This document shows positions 1 through 8,164 of a DNA stretch of 64,000 nt, in pieces; within the stretch, counting starts at the first letter, position 1, and every line of letters begins with the position of its first letter. The stretch is from positions 62,001 to 126,000 of the forward strand of contig JABFSE010000004.1 of the NCBI GenBank assembly GCA_013140765.1. The letters run 5' to 3'. Made by a program: the position numbers and the translations under genes. This DNA is from Sulfuriferula sp. Its GTDB lineage: Bacteria; Pseudomonadota; Gammaproteobacteria; Burkholderiales; Sulfuriferulaceae. The notes below the pieces were generated by a model. It worked only from the letters and a program-made list of their open reading frames with translations. It was not told where the DNA came from and made no database searches.

Positions 1-186
1 CTCGGTCAAGGCCGCAACCGTAATCCGCGCAACCACTGTCGCGGGTGGCGTCACCAAGCTAGGATCAGCAACGACTGCTTTTGCCGCAGGTACAGGCGCG
101 GCTTTTTTATCTTCACCACACCCAGCCAGCCCCAATACCAGCACGCTGACGACGCAAAAATTAGTTAATTTCAATGATGTATTCAT
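1..186 (-). CDS. RND efflux periplasmic adaptor lipoprotein (partial, N-terminus)
   Basis: Only the first 62 codons are inside the window; the gene runs off the left edge. The protein opens with a basic start, a hydrophobic stretch and the lipobox LAGC with Cys at residue 23, so it is a lipoprotein. An Ala/Pro/Lys-rich linker follows, as in HlyD/CzcB-type membrane-fusion proteins. Its ATG overlaps the stop of the upstream CzcC-like gene in an ATGA, so the two are translationally coupled. An outer-membrane channel gene followed by an adaptor gene is the usual order of Czc/Cus-type heavy-metal efflux operons. Assignment as adaptor rests on context plus the N-terminus; the conserved core is not visible. 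Confidence 0.6.
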   Translation of the reverse strand, partial: MNTSLKLTNFCVVSVLVLGLAGCGEDKKAAPVPAAKAVVADPSLVTPPATVVARITVAALTE

Positions 187-1421
187 GGCACTGGGCTTTC
201 TAAATTAAGGGCTGTATAACGTTCCAACTCAACCAAAGCCGCGCCTTGTTCATAACGCGCGGCGATTAAATCATTACGGGTAGTACGGTAAACACGCTGG
301 GCATCCAGATAATCCAAAATACCGCGCTCGCCAAAGCGATAAGCCGCCTCAGCAACTTTTAACGCCGCCTCTGCTTGGCGCATCACACCCTCTTCTAATG
401 CAGATGCTTGCGTACTGGCAATTTCATACTCATTTAATGCCGTCACCAAGGTTTGCCTAACGTTATAATCCAACGCGTCGTAGCGATTTCGCGCTTGTGC
501 TAATTGCGCCGCCGCCACGTTGATAGGACCTTGCCGCTGATTCCACAACGGTATGCTCAATTGCACACCGATACGCGCCGCATTAAAATCTGGCTCTCTA
601 TCCCAATCCGCACGGATACTGACATCGGGGGTACGCAAATTGCGCTCCAATGTAAGCTGTTGTTGCGCCCTCACCAAATCTGCTTGTGACAATTGCAAAT
701 ACGGGTTATTGACTATCGCCGCTTGCAGATCCACAGCCGCTAATTTCAAACGCTGTTCGCTGTAGTTTTCGACATTAAATGCCGCAGGCAACACATCGCC
801 CACCTCTCGGCTCAGACTGGTTTTCGCTTGCGTCACTCGTAGTTTTGCGGCTTGTAAGCCACGTTGCACGTTCAACAATTCAGTTTCAGCCTTAATCAAC
901 TCATAACGCGGTGCTTCGCCTGTTGCTACCCGCACTTTGACGCGGTTAAAAATCTCACGCACCAAATCATTATTAGCTTGCGCGGCTTTTAACTCTTCCT
1001 GACGACGTAGCACGCCAAAATACGCTAATTTAATCCGCGCCCGCACCTCACTCATCACTACCGTTTTTTCTTGATTAGCATACGCAACGCCAGACTGTGC
1101 CAGCCCTGCCCGCGCATTACGCACATTGGGCAAATCCAAGCGTTGCGTCACACCCATCGTCAGCGTACTGCCTTCTACCACACCAGGCTGACGTGCGCGT
1201 ATCTTGCCCGTCATCACCTCGATTTCTGGGTTAGGGAACGCACCCGCGCTGGTTATCCCCGCTTGCGCCGCCAGCACACCCGACTGCGCCGCTTGTACGG
1301 TTTGGTTATTACTCATCCCCAAGGCGATCAATTGCTCCACACTATACGTGCGCACATCTGCCGCCCAGGCTGATAACGGCAATAGCAACATAGTCACCAC
1401 TTTGTAACTGATTTTTAACAT
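183..1421 (-). CDS. TolC-family outer-membrane efflux protein, CzcC-like
   Basis: This is a 412-residue outer-membrane channel of a tripartite efflux system, probably for metal ions. The start is set at the ATG giving MLKISYKVV, because this yields a clean signal peptide ending AWA at residue 20; the longer reading frame would run into htpX. The mature protein shows two similar halves rich in Ala, Gln and Glu heptads (long coiled-coil helices), with SIPLWNQRQGPI near the middle, typical of the CzcC/TolC fold. It overlaps the adaptor gene by 4 bases and begins one base after the htpX stop. The substrate cannot be read from this gene alone. Confidence 0.85.
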   Translation of the reverse strand: MLKISYKVVTMLLLPLSAWAADVRTYSVEQLIALGMSNNQTVQAAQSGVLAAQAGITSAGAFPNPEIEVMTGKIRARQPGVVEGSTLTMGVTQRLDLPNVRNARAGLAQSGVAYANQEKTVVMSEVRARIKLAYFGVLRRQEELKAAQANNDLVREIFNRVKVRVATGEAPRYELIKAETELLNVQRGLQAAKLRVTQAKTSLSREVGDVLPAAFNVENYSEQRLKLAAVDLQAAIVNNPYLQLSQADLVRAQQQLTLERNLRTPDVSIRADWDREPDFNAARIGVQLSIPLWNQRQGPINVAAAQLAQARNRYDALDYNVRQTLVTALNEYEIASTQASALEEGVMRQAEAALKVAEAAYRFGERGILDYLDAQRVYRTTRNDLIAARYEQGAALVELERYTALNLESPVP

Positions 1422-1422
1422 G

Positions 1423-2304
1423 TTATTGCCCCTGACGTAATGCTTGAATACGTTCATCTAACGGCGGATGCGTCATGAACAAACGACGTAAACCCGACAC
1501 CTTATCGCCACCCGCGATACCAAAAGCAGCCATTTTTTCAGGCAACGCCGCAGGCTCATGCGCACGTTGCAAGGCTTGCAACGCGGCTATCATGTTTTGA
1601 CGACCTGCCAGCTTTGCCCCACCCTCATCCGCACGAAACTCACGCTGACGCGAGAACCACATGACGATGGTGGATGCCAAAACACCCAGCACCATCTCCG
1701 CAACAAAGTAAGTCACGAAATACGCCATGCCTTGTTCTTTTTCGTTTTTGAATACAAATTTATCCACCGCGTAGCCTATCACCCGCGCCAAGAAAATCAC
1801 AAACGTATTCACCACGCCCTGTATCAACGCCAAGGTCACCATATCGCCATTAGCAACGTGGGCGATTTCGTGCCCTATGACCGCTTCTGCTTCTTCACGG
1901 CGTAGCTGTTGCAATAAACCCGTAGAAACCGCCACCAGCGCGTTATTACGATTCATCCCCGTGGCAAACGCATTGATTTCTGGCGCATCATAAATCGCCA
2001 CTTGCGGCATACCGATACCCGCCTCTTTGGCATACATCTGCACCGTAGCAAATAACCAGGCCTCTTGATTATTTTGCGGCGAGCTAATCACCTGCCCACC
2101 CACCATGCGCAAGGCACTCCACTTAGAAATAGCCAACGAAATAAACGCGCCACCCATCCCCATCAAAGCAGCGAAACCCAACAAGCTAGTCAAATTCAAG
2201 CCGTTGGCATCCAGATAACGGTTCAATCCCAATACCTGCGCCGTCACCGACAGCACCAAAATAATGCCTAAGTTAGTTAATAAAAATAAAAATGTACGTT
2301 TCAT
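1423..2304 (-). CDS. htpX: Protease HtpX, membrane zinc metalloprotease
   Basis: HtpX (M48) degrades misfolded membrane proteins at the inner membrane. The 293-residue product has the zinc motif HEIAH at residues 145-149 and the third zinc ligand in REFRADEGG near 222. It has two N-terminal membrane helices (about 4-24 and 38-60) and two more around 155-210. The start is the ATG of MKRTFLFLLTN, preceded by AGGAG; the longer frame adds 17 residues with no family match. Length fits the family. It lies divergent from nhaR and one base upstream of the CzcC-like gene. Confidence 0.95.
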   Translation of the reverse strand: MKRTFLFLLTNLGIILVLSVTAQVLGLNRYLDANGLNLTSLLGFAALMGMGGAFISLAISKWSALRMVGGQVISSPQNNQEAWLFATVQMYAKEAGIGMPQVAIYDAPEINAFATGMNRNNALVAVSTGLLQQLRREEAEAVIGHEIAHVANGDMVTLALIQGVVNTFVIFLARVIGYAVDKFVFKNEKEQGMAYFVTYFVAEMVLGVLASTIVMWFSRQREFRADEGGAKLAGRQNMIAALQALQRAHEPAALPEKMAAFGIAGGDKVSGLRRLFMTHPPLDERIQALRQGQ

Positions 2305-2415
2305 AATACGCGCTCCTAAAATACTAAAAATATTGATGTATGCCATTTTACGCAACTAGCTTATCCAAGAATACTCGAATATAATTGAATAATACTTCGT
2401 AAAAAACTGACTATC

Positions 2416-3324
2416 ATGGCGCACATCAATTACAAACACCTACACTATTTCTGGGTTGTTGCTAAAGCAGGCGGCGTTAGCAAGGCCGCTGAACAACTAC
2501 ACCTCACGCCACAATCTATTAGCGGGCAATTAGGCATATTGGAAGAAGCCCTAGGCGTTAGCCTATTCCGCAAAAGCGGGCGCAAGCTCGAATTAACTGA
2601 CACAGGACGCTTGGTGTTAGGCTATGCTGATGCAATTTTCGTGCTAGGGGAAGAAATGCAGGACGCGTTACGCCAACACCCCAGCAAGCGCGGCTTGCAA
2701 TTCAAAGTGGGTATTGCCGATGTTGTCCCTAAAACCATGGCTTATCAGCTACTCGAGCCTGCCATACATATAGACGAGCAACCTAAAATGCTATGCCGTG
2801 AAGGACGACTAGCCAGTTTATTAGGTGATTTAGCCGTACATAAATTAGATTTGGTGATTGCTGACCGACCTATGCCCAGCCATCTCAATGTGCGTGGATT
2901 CAGCCATTTACTAGGGGAGTGTGGCATTAGCTTCCTTGCCAGCCGCAGACTTGCCGAGCAATATCCAGGACTACCATTCCCCGCTTTATTAGCTGAAATG
3001 CCATTACTGCTACCAGGCGAAGATGCCGCCATGCGCCCACGGTTAATGCGCTGGTTTGATAGCCTGCACATACGCCCCAACATCGTCGGCGAATTCGATG
3101 ACAGCGCACTACTCAACGCATTTGGGCAAGAAGGCGTAGGTATATACCCCGTGCCCACAGCCGTATTAAAACGCGTACAAGGGCAATCTGACTGCGTATT
3201 ACTCGGCACGACCCATGCCGTTACCGAGCAATTTTACGCCATTTCTACAGAACGCCGCCTGACTCATCCCGCCGTCCTCGCCATTAGCCAAGCCGCGCAA
3301 CAAGTCATGGTGGCGAACGGTTAA
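2416..3324 (+). CDS. nhaR: LysR-family transcriptional activator NhaR
   Basis: This 302-residue LysR-type regulator has its winged helix-turn-helix at residues 3-62 (HLHYFWVVAKAGGVSKAAEQ, then a recognition helix around QSISGQL). The N-terminal half, including FRKSGRKLELTDTGRLVLGYAD, is characteristic of NhaR, which in enterobacteria responds to sodium and activates nhaA. No nhaA is in this window, so the local target is unknown. It is divergent from htpX across about 110 bases and convergent with the barrel gene, ending 1 base before it. Confidence 0.88.
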   Translation: MAHINYKHLHYFWVVAKAGGVSKAAEQLHLTPQSISGQLGILEEALGVSLFRKSGRKLELTDTGRLVLGYADAIFVLGEEMQDALRQHPSKRGLQFKVGIADVVPKTMAYQLLEPAIHIDEQPKMLCREGRLASLLGDLAVHKLDLVIADRPMPSHLNVRGFSHLLGECGISFLASRRLAEQYPGLPFPALLAEMPLLLPGEDAAMRPRLMRWFDSLHIRPNIVGEFDDSALLNAFGQEGVGIYPVPTAVLKRVQGQSDCVLLGTTHAVTEQFYAISTERRLTHPAVLAISQAAQQVMVANG

Positions 3325-3325
3325 T

Positions 3326-4285
3326 CTACCAACCGAAATTGAGCCCCAATGACGCATTCCAGCGTGGTGCGAGTTGCAAGCCTTCTACATATTGATAAAC
3401 AGGCAATTGCACAAACCCATATACTTTAACACTATCACTCACTTTTACCGTCAAGCCAGGGCTTAAATACACCAATTTACCGCCTGTATTGAGCGGGTCA
3501 CTATTCAAACCGCTATCGCTTTGCCGCTGTTGCGCATTGATTTGCAACTGCGGCATCACATCGCCCCAACCCGTGTAACGCACACCGACATTGGCGTTAA
3601 TCGCATTACCCACGCGATAATCATTACGCGTACTGAGCGCGATTTGATACAACACTTGCGCGAACCAATCCACATTAAGCATTATCGTATTGAAATGGTA
3701 AGCACCTATGATTAAATCCGTACTACCCGTACCTGCTTGCAAACTCGCATCAAGCAAGCCGCCTGCCATAGGACCGCTATTAAAAACCTCATTGGTTTTA
3801 CCCGTCGGTAGCTTCAGCCCTAGTATCACACCTGTTTTTGCATCGGGGAAAAATCCTTGATAACGCCCCATCAGCTTAATATCGCCGAGGTCATTACTTT
3901 TGGAATAACTGTTATCCGTATCCCCCGCACCCAATGTCGCATGGTCGCGATTGATGTACGGCACTTGCAAATTGACACCCCAATCACGATTGAGCAAATA
4001 GTCTAGCCCCAATGTGTAATACTGATTTTTAGTATATTGCTCAGTTTCGCCAACCGTACCGTTAGCCAACGCATTATTCACATCGGCACTGCTTGCAACA
4101 CCACTACCATGGCGCAATTGATCTTGATTGATATAATCGTAACGAACATCCACCCGCAAACCCGCTTGCGTCGTCATACCTTGATTTTCCCACACAGGAC
4201 TTAAGGTACAACCGCAACTAGAACAAGCAAACGCAGGTGTAGTCAGCAATAAACTGCCAACAACCAATAATGATTTTGTGTACAT
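3326..4285 (-). CDS. Putative outer-membrane beta-barrel protein with Cys-rich N-terminus
   Basis: This 319-residue protein has a signal peptide (MYTKSLLVVGSLLLTTPAFA) followed at once by CSSCGC, a cluster of three cysteines near the mature N-terminus. The rest alternates short amphipathic strands rich in Tyr, Asn and Gly and ends in an aromatic residue (LGLNFGW), the usual end of an outer-membrane barrel. It resembles proteins annotated loosely as 'transporter' or MetA-pathway phenol-degradation-like barrels, but no function is established. The start is the ATG 5 bases beyond a strong GAGGAGG ribosome site. The cysteine cluster could bind metal; that is inference. Confidence 0.65.
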   Translation of the reverse strand: MYTKSLLVVGSLLLTTPAFACSSCGCTLSPVWENQGMTTQAGLRVDVRYDYINQDQLRHGSGVASSADVNNALANGTVGETEQYTKNQYYTLGLDYLLNRDWGVNLQVPYINRDHATLGAGDTDNSYSKSNDLGDIKLMGRYQGFFPDAKTGVILGLKLPTGKTNEVFNSGPMAGGLLDASLQAGTGSTDLIIGAYHFNTIMLNVDWFAQVLYQIALSTRNDYRVGNAINANVGVRYTGWGDVMPQLQINAQQRQSDSGLNSDPLNTGGKLVYLSPGLTVKVSDSVKVYGFVQLPVYQYVEGLQLAPRWNASLGLNFGW

Positions 4286-4329
4286 ACCATCCTCCTCAGA
4301 AAAACGATATGCTACACAAACAAACAGCA

Positions 4330-4360
4330 CCCCATCTGCGACATAATGCCGCAGATGGGG
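4330..4360 (-). terminator. Hairpin downstream of the FlgO-like lipoprotein operon
   Basis: A perfect 11-bp stem (CCCCATCTGCG / CGCAGATGGGG) with a 9-base loop lies just past the 4377 stop codon. In the minus direction it is followed by a T-rich but interrupted run, so it is a probable rho-independent terminator of the 4377-5679 operon. Confidence 0.6.
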
Positions 4361-4376
4361 TATTCAAAAACACGTA

Positions 4377-4937
4377 TCAATAACCACTATAACCCTGCGC
4401 ACGATCACCTAATAAAATTTTAATATCGCGATTAAGCGGCAAAGCGTAATCCGTCGCCGCAATGACTGTATCGGTATTAGGATTGATAATTTTTAAGTTG
4501 ATGAATACATTTGTACCCGCTCTTGCATAAGTGCCCACGACGACTGCATTGGCATTTTGCGCTTTTGCTAATTGCGACACTTCGCGTGTGAGCATTAACT
4601 CACCTTCGTTGCGCTTCATGTAAACACTGCCGCGAAACTTCATTTCTATCATGTTGTAACCCGCTTGCGAAAAACGTGTCGTCACTTGCTCAGAAATACC
4701 ACGACCCAAAGTCGATGAGCTCTCCAACGAATCAATGTTGACCAAAGTCGCCATAATAACCGACGAACCTTTGGCCAATTTAGGCGATGCCAACATCAAA
4801 AGCTGATCAGCCGCTTTGTAATTTGCCGCAATAAAGTCAGTCTCACTCGCTTGCGTATCCGCTACTGTGTTTTGGCTGGCACAACCAGACAACCCCAATG
4901 CAACACTCAACGCCATTACTTTAACGATAGTTTTCAT
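4377..4937 (-). CDS. FlgO-family outer-membrane lipoprotein
   Basis: This 186-residue lipoprotein has a signal peptide ending in the lipobox LSGC with Cys at residue 19. The mature part matches the FlgO domain: VIMATLVNIDSLESSSTLGRGISEQ followed by a strand-helix unit (AKAQNANAVVVGTYARAG) and NPNTDTVIAATDYALPL. FlgO is needed for flagellar outer-membrane function in Vibrio, but the family also occurs in non-flagellar operons, and no flagellar gene is nearby here. Its ATG overlaps the TAA of the upstream lipoprotein gene by one base (TAATG), so translation is probably coupled to that gene, which carries the octamer repeat. Confidence 0.8.
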   Translation of the reverse strand: MKTIVKVMALSVALGLSGCASQNTVADTQASETDFIAANYKAADQLLMLASPKLAKGSSVIMATLVNIDSLESSSTLGRGISEQVTTRFSQAGYNMIEMKFRGSVYMKRNEGELMLTREVSQLAKAQNANAVVVGTYARAGTNVFINLKIINPNTDTVIAATDYALPLNRDIKILLGDRAQGYSGY

Positions 4938-5679
4938 TAGCGGTCTCCATAAACAGTAATGGTTTTCGCATTTTGCGCCGCACTGTATAAACCTTGATCG
5001 CTATCGGCAATGTAATACACCGAACTGCTGCGCCCTATATAGCGGTTTTTATCAGAGGTAGTCACTGTCACAAAAATCTCGTTTTGTGGTGTTGCACCCG
5101 AAGCTGATTCAGAGTGAAACCAAGTATATGCGTCGAATAAAGCAACCCCAGCTGTCGCTCCACCTGCCAGTGTCGCGCCATGCAATGCCCACACACCAGC
5201 GGTCAGTGCGGTTAATGTACCTGCATAACGAGCCTGTTGACGATCGGCACTAAACTTAACGAGTTGCGTATCCACATCAACAGTCACATCTGCGCTGGCA
5301 CTTTGCTTAACGACATTCACACCTTGATTAACCAAAGCGGTGAGTAATACACTTTGAAATGCTTGATTAAAAGCTGATTTTGCAGGGGGATTGAGGTAAA
5401 TTGATTGATTGTTACTGACTTTAGCGGCGACTGTTTTGGCTAAGTCATCGGCGATGAGCTTCCAATGTGCACCTGCTTGTAGTTTATTTTGCTGCGTGGT
5501 GGCAAAGTTGGTTGCCGACGGCACTTCAGCGTAAGGTGTAGCGCACCCGCTTAAACTAGCTATTAAACCCGCAACCAGCGTTAAACGTGCTGACGTGCTG
5601 ACGTGCTGACGTGCTGACGTGCTGACGTGCTGACGTGCTGACGTGCTGACGATAGTAGTTTGCTATTTAGTTGTAACAT
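4937..5679 (-). CDS. Lipoprotein of unknown function, reading frame switched by an octamer repeat (currently out of frame)
   Basis: The body of this gene (codons from about 5572 down to 4937) encodes a lipoprotein: TLVAGLIASLSGC supplies hydrophobic core and lipobox, followed by about 205 residues with a Gly/Ala-rich hydrophobic segment (about GTLTALTAGVWALHGATLAG). No known family recognised. The only well-placed start is the ATG at 5677-5679, 5 bases after a strong AGGGGG ribosome site. Between that ATG and the lipobox lie eight copies of an 8-base unit. With eight copies the ATG frame reads 32 codons and stops at TAA (5581-5583); with one, four, seven or ten copies it would run into the lipobox. 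A GTG at 5524 keeps the body open but lacks any export signal. The gene is therefore either phase-OFF or a frameshifted gene. Confidence 0.7.
5585..5651. repeat. Tandem octamer repeat, (ACGTGCTG)8 plus ACG
   Basis: Eight perfect copies of ACGTGCTG (CAGCACGT on the coding strand) run from 5585 to 5648, followed by a partial ACG. The unit length is not a multiple of three, so each copy gained or lost by strand slippage shifts the reading frame of the overlapping lipoprotein gene. Three copies encode the 8-residue period QHVSTSAR. Removing seven copies leaves a normal-looking signal peptide, which suggests that the tract expanded inside an ordinary lipoprotein gene. Confidence 0.97.
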
Positions 5680-5800
5680 GTATCCCCCTAAATTAAAAAA
5701 TTATTGATTTCAATTACGAATTTGCTAACGCAAACCAATTAAAATTATCCTGAAATCAGGAATCATTGTGCCAGCTTTCGTTTTCTATTACAACACCCGC

Positions 5801-8161
5801 TCATTTAGGTCGCCAACGCTTCAACAACAACGCATTAGACACCACGCTCACGCTACTCATGGCCATGGCCGCGCCTGCAATGACGGGATTTAACATGCCT
5901 GCGGCGGCGAGTGGGATGCCTATCAAGTTATAGACAAACGCCCAGAATAAATTTTGGCGGATTTTACGATAAGTGCGGCGCGAAATATCCAGTGTGGCGG
6001 GGATTAACATAGGGTCGCCGCGCATCAGCGTCACCCCTGCGGCGTGCATGGCAACATCCGTCCCTGTGGACATCGCCATACCCACATCGGCGGCGGCGAG
6101 TGCGGGCGCATCGTTAATACCGTCGCCTACCATCGCCACTATTTCATTTTTTGCCTTGAGTGCGCCGACGACAGCGGCTTTATCAGCGGGTAAAATGCCA
6201 GCGTGATATTCGTCTATGCCCAAAGCCTGTGCGACCGTTGCGGCACTCGCCTGATTATCTCCCGTCAACATCACGCTACGCACACCCAAATCACGCAATG
6301 CCTGTATCGTCTGTGCGGCGCTCGCTTTAATCTCATCACCGAACACTAGCGCACCCAACAATTCGACCTGCTCACCCCGCTGTCGCGCCAACCATGAGAT
6401 GCTATAACCTGTATGCTGATAGGGTGCGGATAAGGCAACCAGTGCACTATCATCTATCGCCAGCTCAGTCATTAAACGGGCGTTACCTAAGTAGTACATC
6501 GCCCCATCTAACCGCGCCGACATACCCAGACCAGGGCGCGCGGTCACGTCACTCACAGCAAGGCGCGGTACGTTAATCGCCGCTTGCATAACTGCACGCG
6601 CAAGTGGGTGCTCACTCCCTTGTTGCACACTGGCGGCGAATTGCAACAACGCATCTGCGCTAATATGATGCGGGATATGCGCAATCAAATTAGGCTGACC
6701 TTGGGTAAGCGTACCCGTTTTATCGAAGGCAACACAGGTCACGCTGTGCGCCACTTCTAGCGCCTCCGCATCTTTAATCAATATCCCATAACGCGCCGCA
6801 ACGCCCGTGCCCGCCATAATAGCCGTCGGCGTTGCCAAACCCAAAGCACACGGGCAGGCTATCACCAACACCGCGACGGCGTTTAATATCGCCACTGGCC
6901 AATCGCCACCCAGCCAGCCCCACGCCAACAATGTCGCCAGCGCAATCACCAACACCACAGGCACAAAGACCGCACTGACTTTATCCACTAAATGCTGTAT
7001 CGGTGCTTTCGCCGCTTGCGCAGACTCAACCAGCCCGATAATGCGCGAGAGCATGGTATCCGTGCCGATAGCCGAGGTGCGTATCAACAATAAACCATCA
7101 TAATTCACCGTGCCGCCTATGACTTTATCGCCCAGCTGTTTGCTCACGGGGACACTCTCACCCGTCATCATCGATTCATCAACCAAGCTCTGCCCGTCCA
7201 TCACTAGCCCATCCACCGCGATGCGCTCGCCTGGTTGGGTGACGACAATATCGTCTATGCGCACACTGGCTAACGGCATGATGCTATCTACACCATGCCG
7301 ACGCACACGCGCGGTATCGGGACGCAAAGCAATGAGTGCGCGGATAGCGGCGGCGGTCTCACGTTTGGCACGCGTTTCCAGCCATTTACCTAATAACACT
7401 AAAGTAATCACCGCCGCCGAGGCTTCAAAATACAAATGTTGCTCATGCCCCTGCACTAATAAATACAGCGACAACCCATATGCCGCCGACGTGCCTATTG
7501 CAACCAGTAAATCCATATTCCCAGCACCCGCTCTCACCGCTTTCCAGCCTGCACGATAAAATCTCGCCCCCAGCCAAAATTGCACTGGCGTTGCCAACAG
7601 CCATTGCAACCAGCCAGGTATCGCCACACTAACGCCAAATAGCATGGCGAACATAGGCAGAGTGAGCGGGATAGTGAACAGCGCGGCAGCAGCAACAGGC
7701 ATCCAGTCAGACCAGCGTGGCACGGGCGGCGGCGTATCCGTCAGCGGCACTAACTCAAACCCTGCCGCCGCCACAACCGCCTGCATATTGCCTAGGATAA
7801 TGGGCATAAAGCTAACAATATGCGCACGCTCAGTCGCCAGATTCACAGCGACATCGGTCACGCCTGCCACTTTGTGCAAGGCTTTTTCCACCCGTGCCAC
7901 ACACGATGCGCAAGTCATGCCCTTAATCGCCACATCAGTATTAAACTTAGTCAGCGTAAAGCCCGCCGCCAGCACGCCCGCCTCCAACGCCGTAATATCG
8001 GTGCCAGCCTGCGTATGCACAGTGGCTTGTTCCGTCGCCAGATTCACGCTCACGTCAACGACGCCATCAACACGCGCCAAGGTTTTTTCCAGCCGCGCCA
8101 CACAGGATGCGCAAGTCATACCCGCGATGCTTAATTGATAAGTTTTAAGTGCGGGACTCAT
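5801..8161 (-). CDS. copA: Copper-translocating P1B-type ATPase CopA
   Basis: This 786-residue inner-membrane pump expels Cu(I). Two N-terminal metal-binding domains carry GMTCASC at residues 14-20 and 81-87. The membrane metal site CPC is at 436-438, the phosphorylated aspartate at DKTGT 480-484, and the SEHPLARAV and [10 protein letters not shown] motifs follow. The CPC motif and the twin CxxC domains point to copper rather than zinc or cadmium. It starts three bases after the upstream KefB-like antiporter gene, so the two are probably co-transcribed. No CueR-type regulator is visible next to it. Confidence 0.95.
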   Translation of the reverse strand: MSPALKTYQLSIAGMTCASCVARLEKTLARVDGVVDVSVNLATEQATVHTQAGTDITALEAGVLAAGFTLTKFNTDVAIKGMTCASCVARVEKALHKVAGVTDVAVNLATERAHIVSFMPIILGNMQAVVAAAGFELVPLTDTPPPVPRWSDWMPVAAAALFTIPLTLPMFAMLFGVSVAIPGWLQWLLATPVQFWLGARFYRAGWKAVRAGAGNMDLLVAIGTSAAYGLSLYLLVQGHEQHLYFEASAAVITLVLLGKWLETRAKRETAAAIRALIALRPDTARVRRHGVDSIMPLASVRIDDIVVTQPGERIAVDGLVMDGQSLVDESMMTGESVPVSKQLGDKVIGGTVNYDGLLLIRTSAIGTDTMLSRIIGLVESAQAAKAPIQHLVDKVSAVFVPVVLVIALATLLAWGWLGGDWPVAILNAVAVLVIACPCALGLATPTAIMAGTGVAARYGILIKDAEALEVAHSVTCVAFDKTGTLTQGQPNLIAHIPHHISADALLQFAASVQQGSEHPLARAVMQAAINVPRLAVSDVTARPGLGMSARLDGAMYYLGNARLMTELAIDDSALVALSAPYQHTGYSISWLARQRGEQVELLGALVFGDEIKASAAQTIQALRDLGVRSVMLTGDNQASAATVAQALGIDEYHAGILPADKAAVVGALKAKNEIVAMVGDGINDAPALAAADVGMAMSTGTDVAMHAAGVTLMRGDPMLIPATLDISRRTYRKIRQNLFWAFVYNLIGIPLAAAGMLNPVIAGAAMAMSSVSVVSNALLLKRWRPK

Positions 8162-8164
8162 GAT

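Noticed and set aside
504-1407. Plus-strand open frames opposite the CzcC-like gene
   Set aside because: They mirror a well-supported coding gene, lack family motifs and have no ribosome sites.
4377-5679. A flagellar operon, because of the FlgO-like domain
   Set aside because: No other flagellar gene is in the window, and FlgO-like domains occur outside flagellar loci.
7110-8138. Long plus-strand frames opposite copA
   Set aside because: They are shadow frames with Ala/Thr/Ser-biased translation, produced by codon bias of copA.
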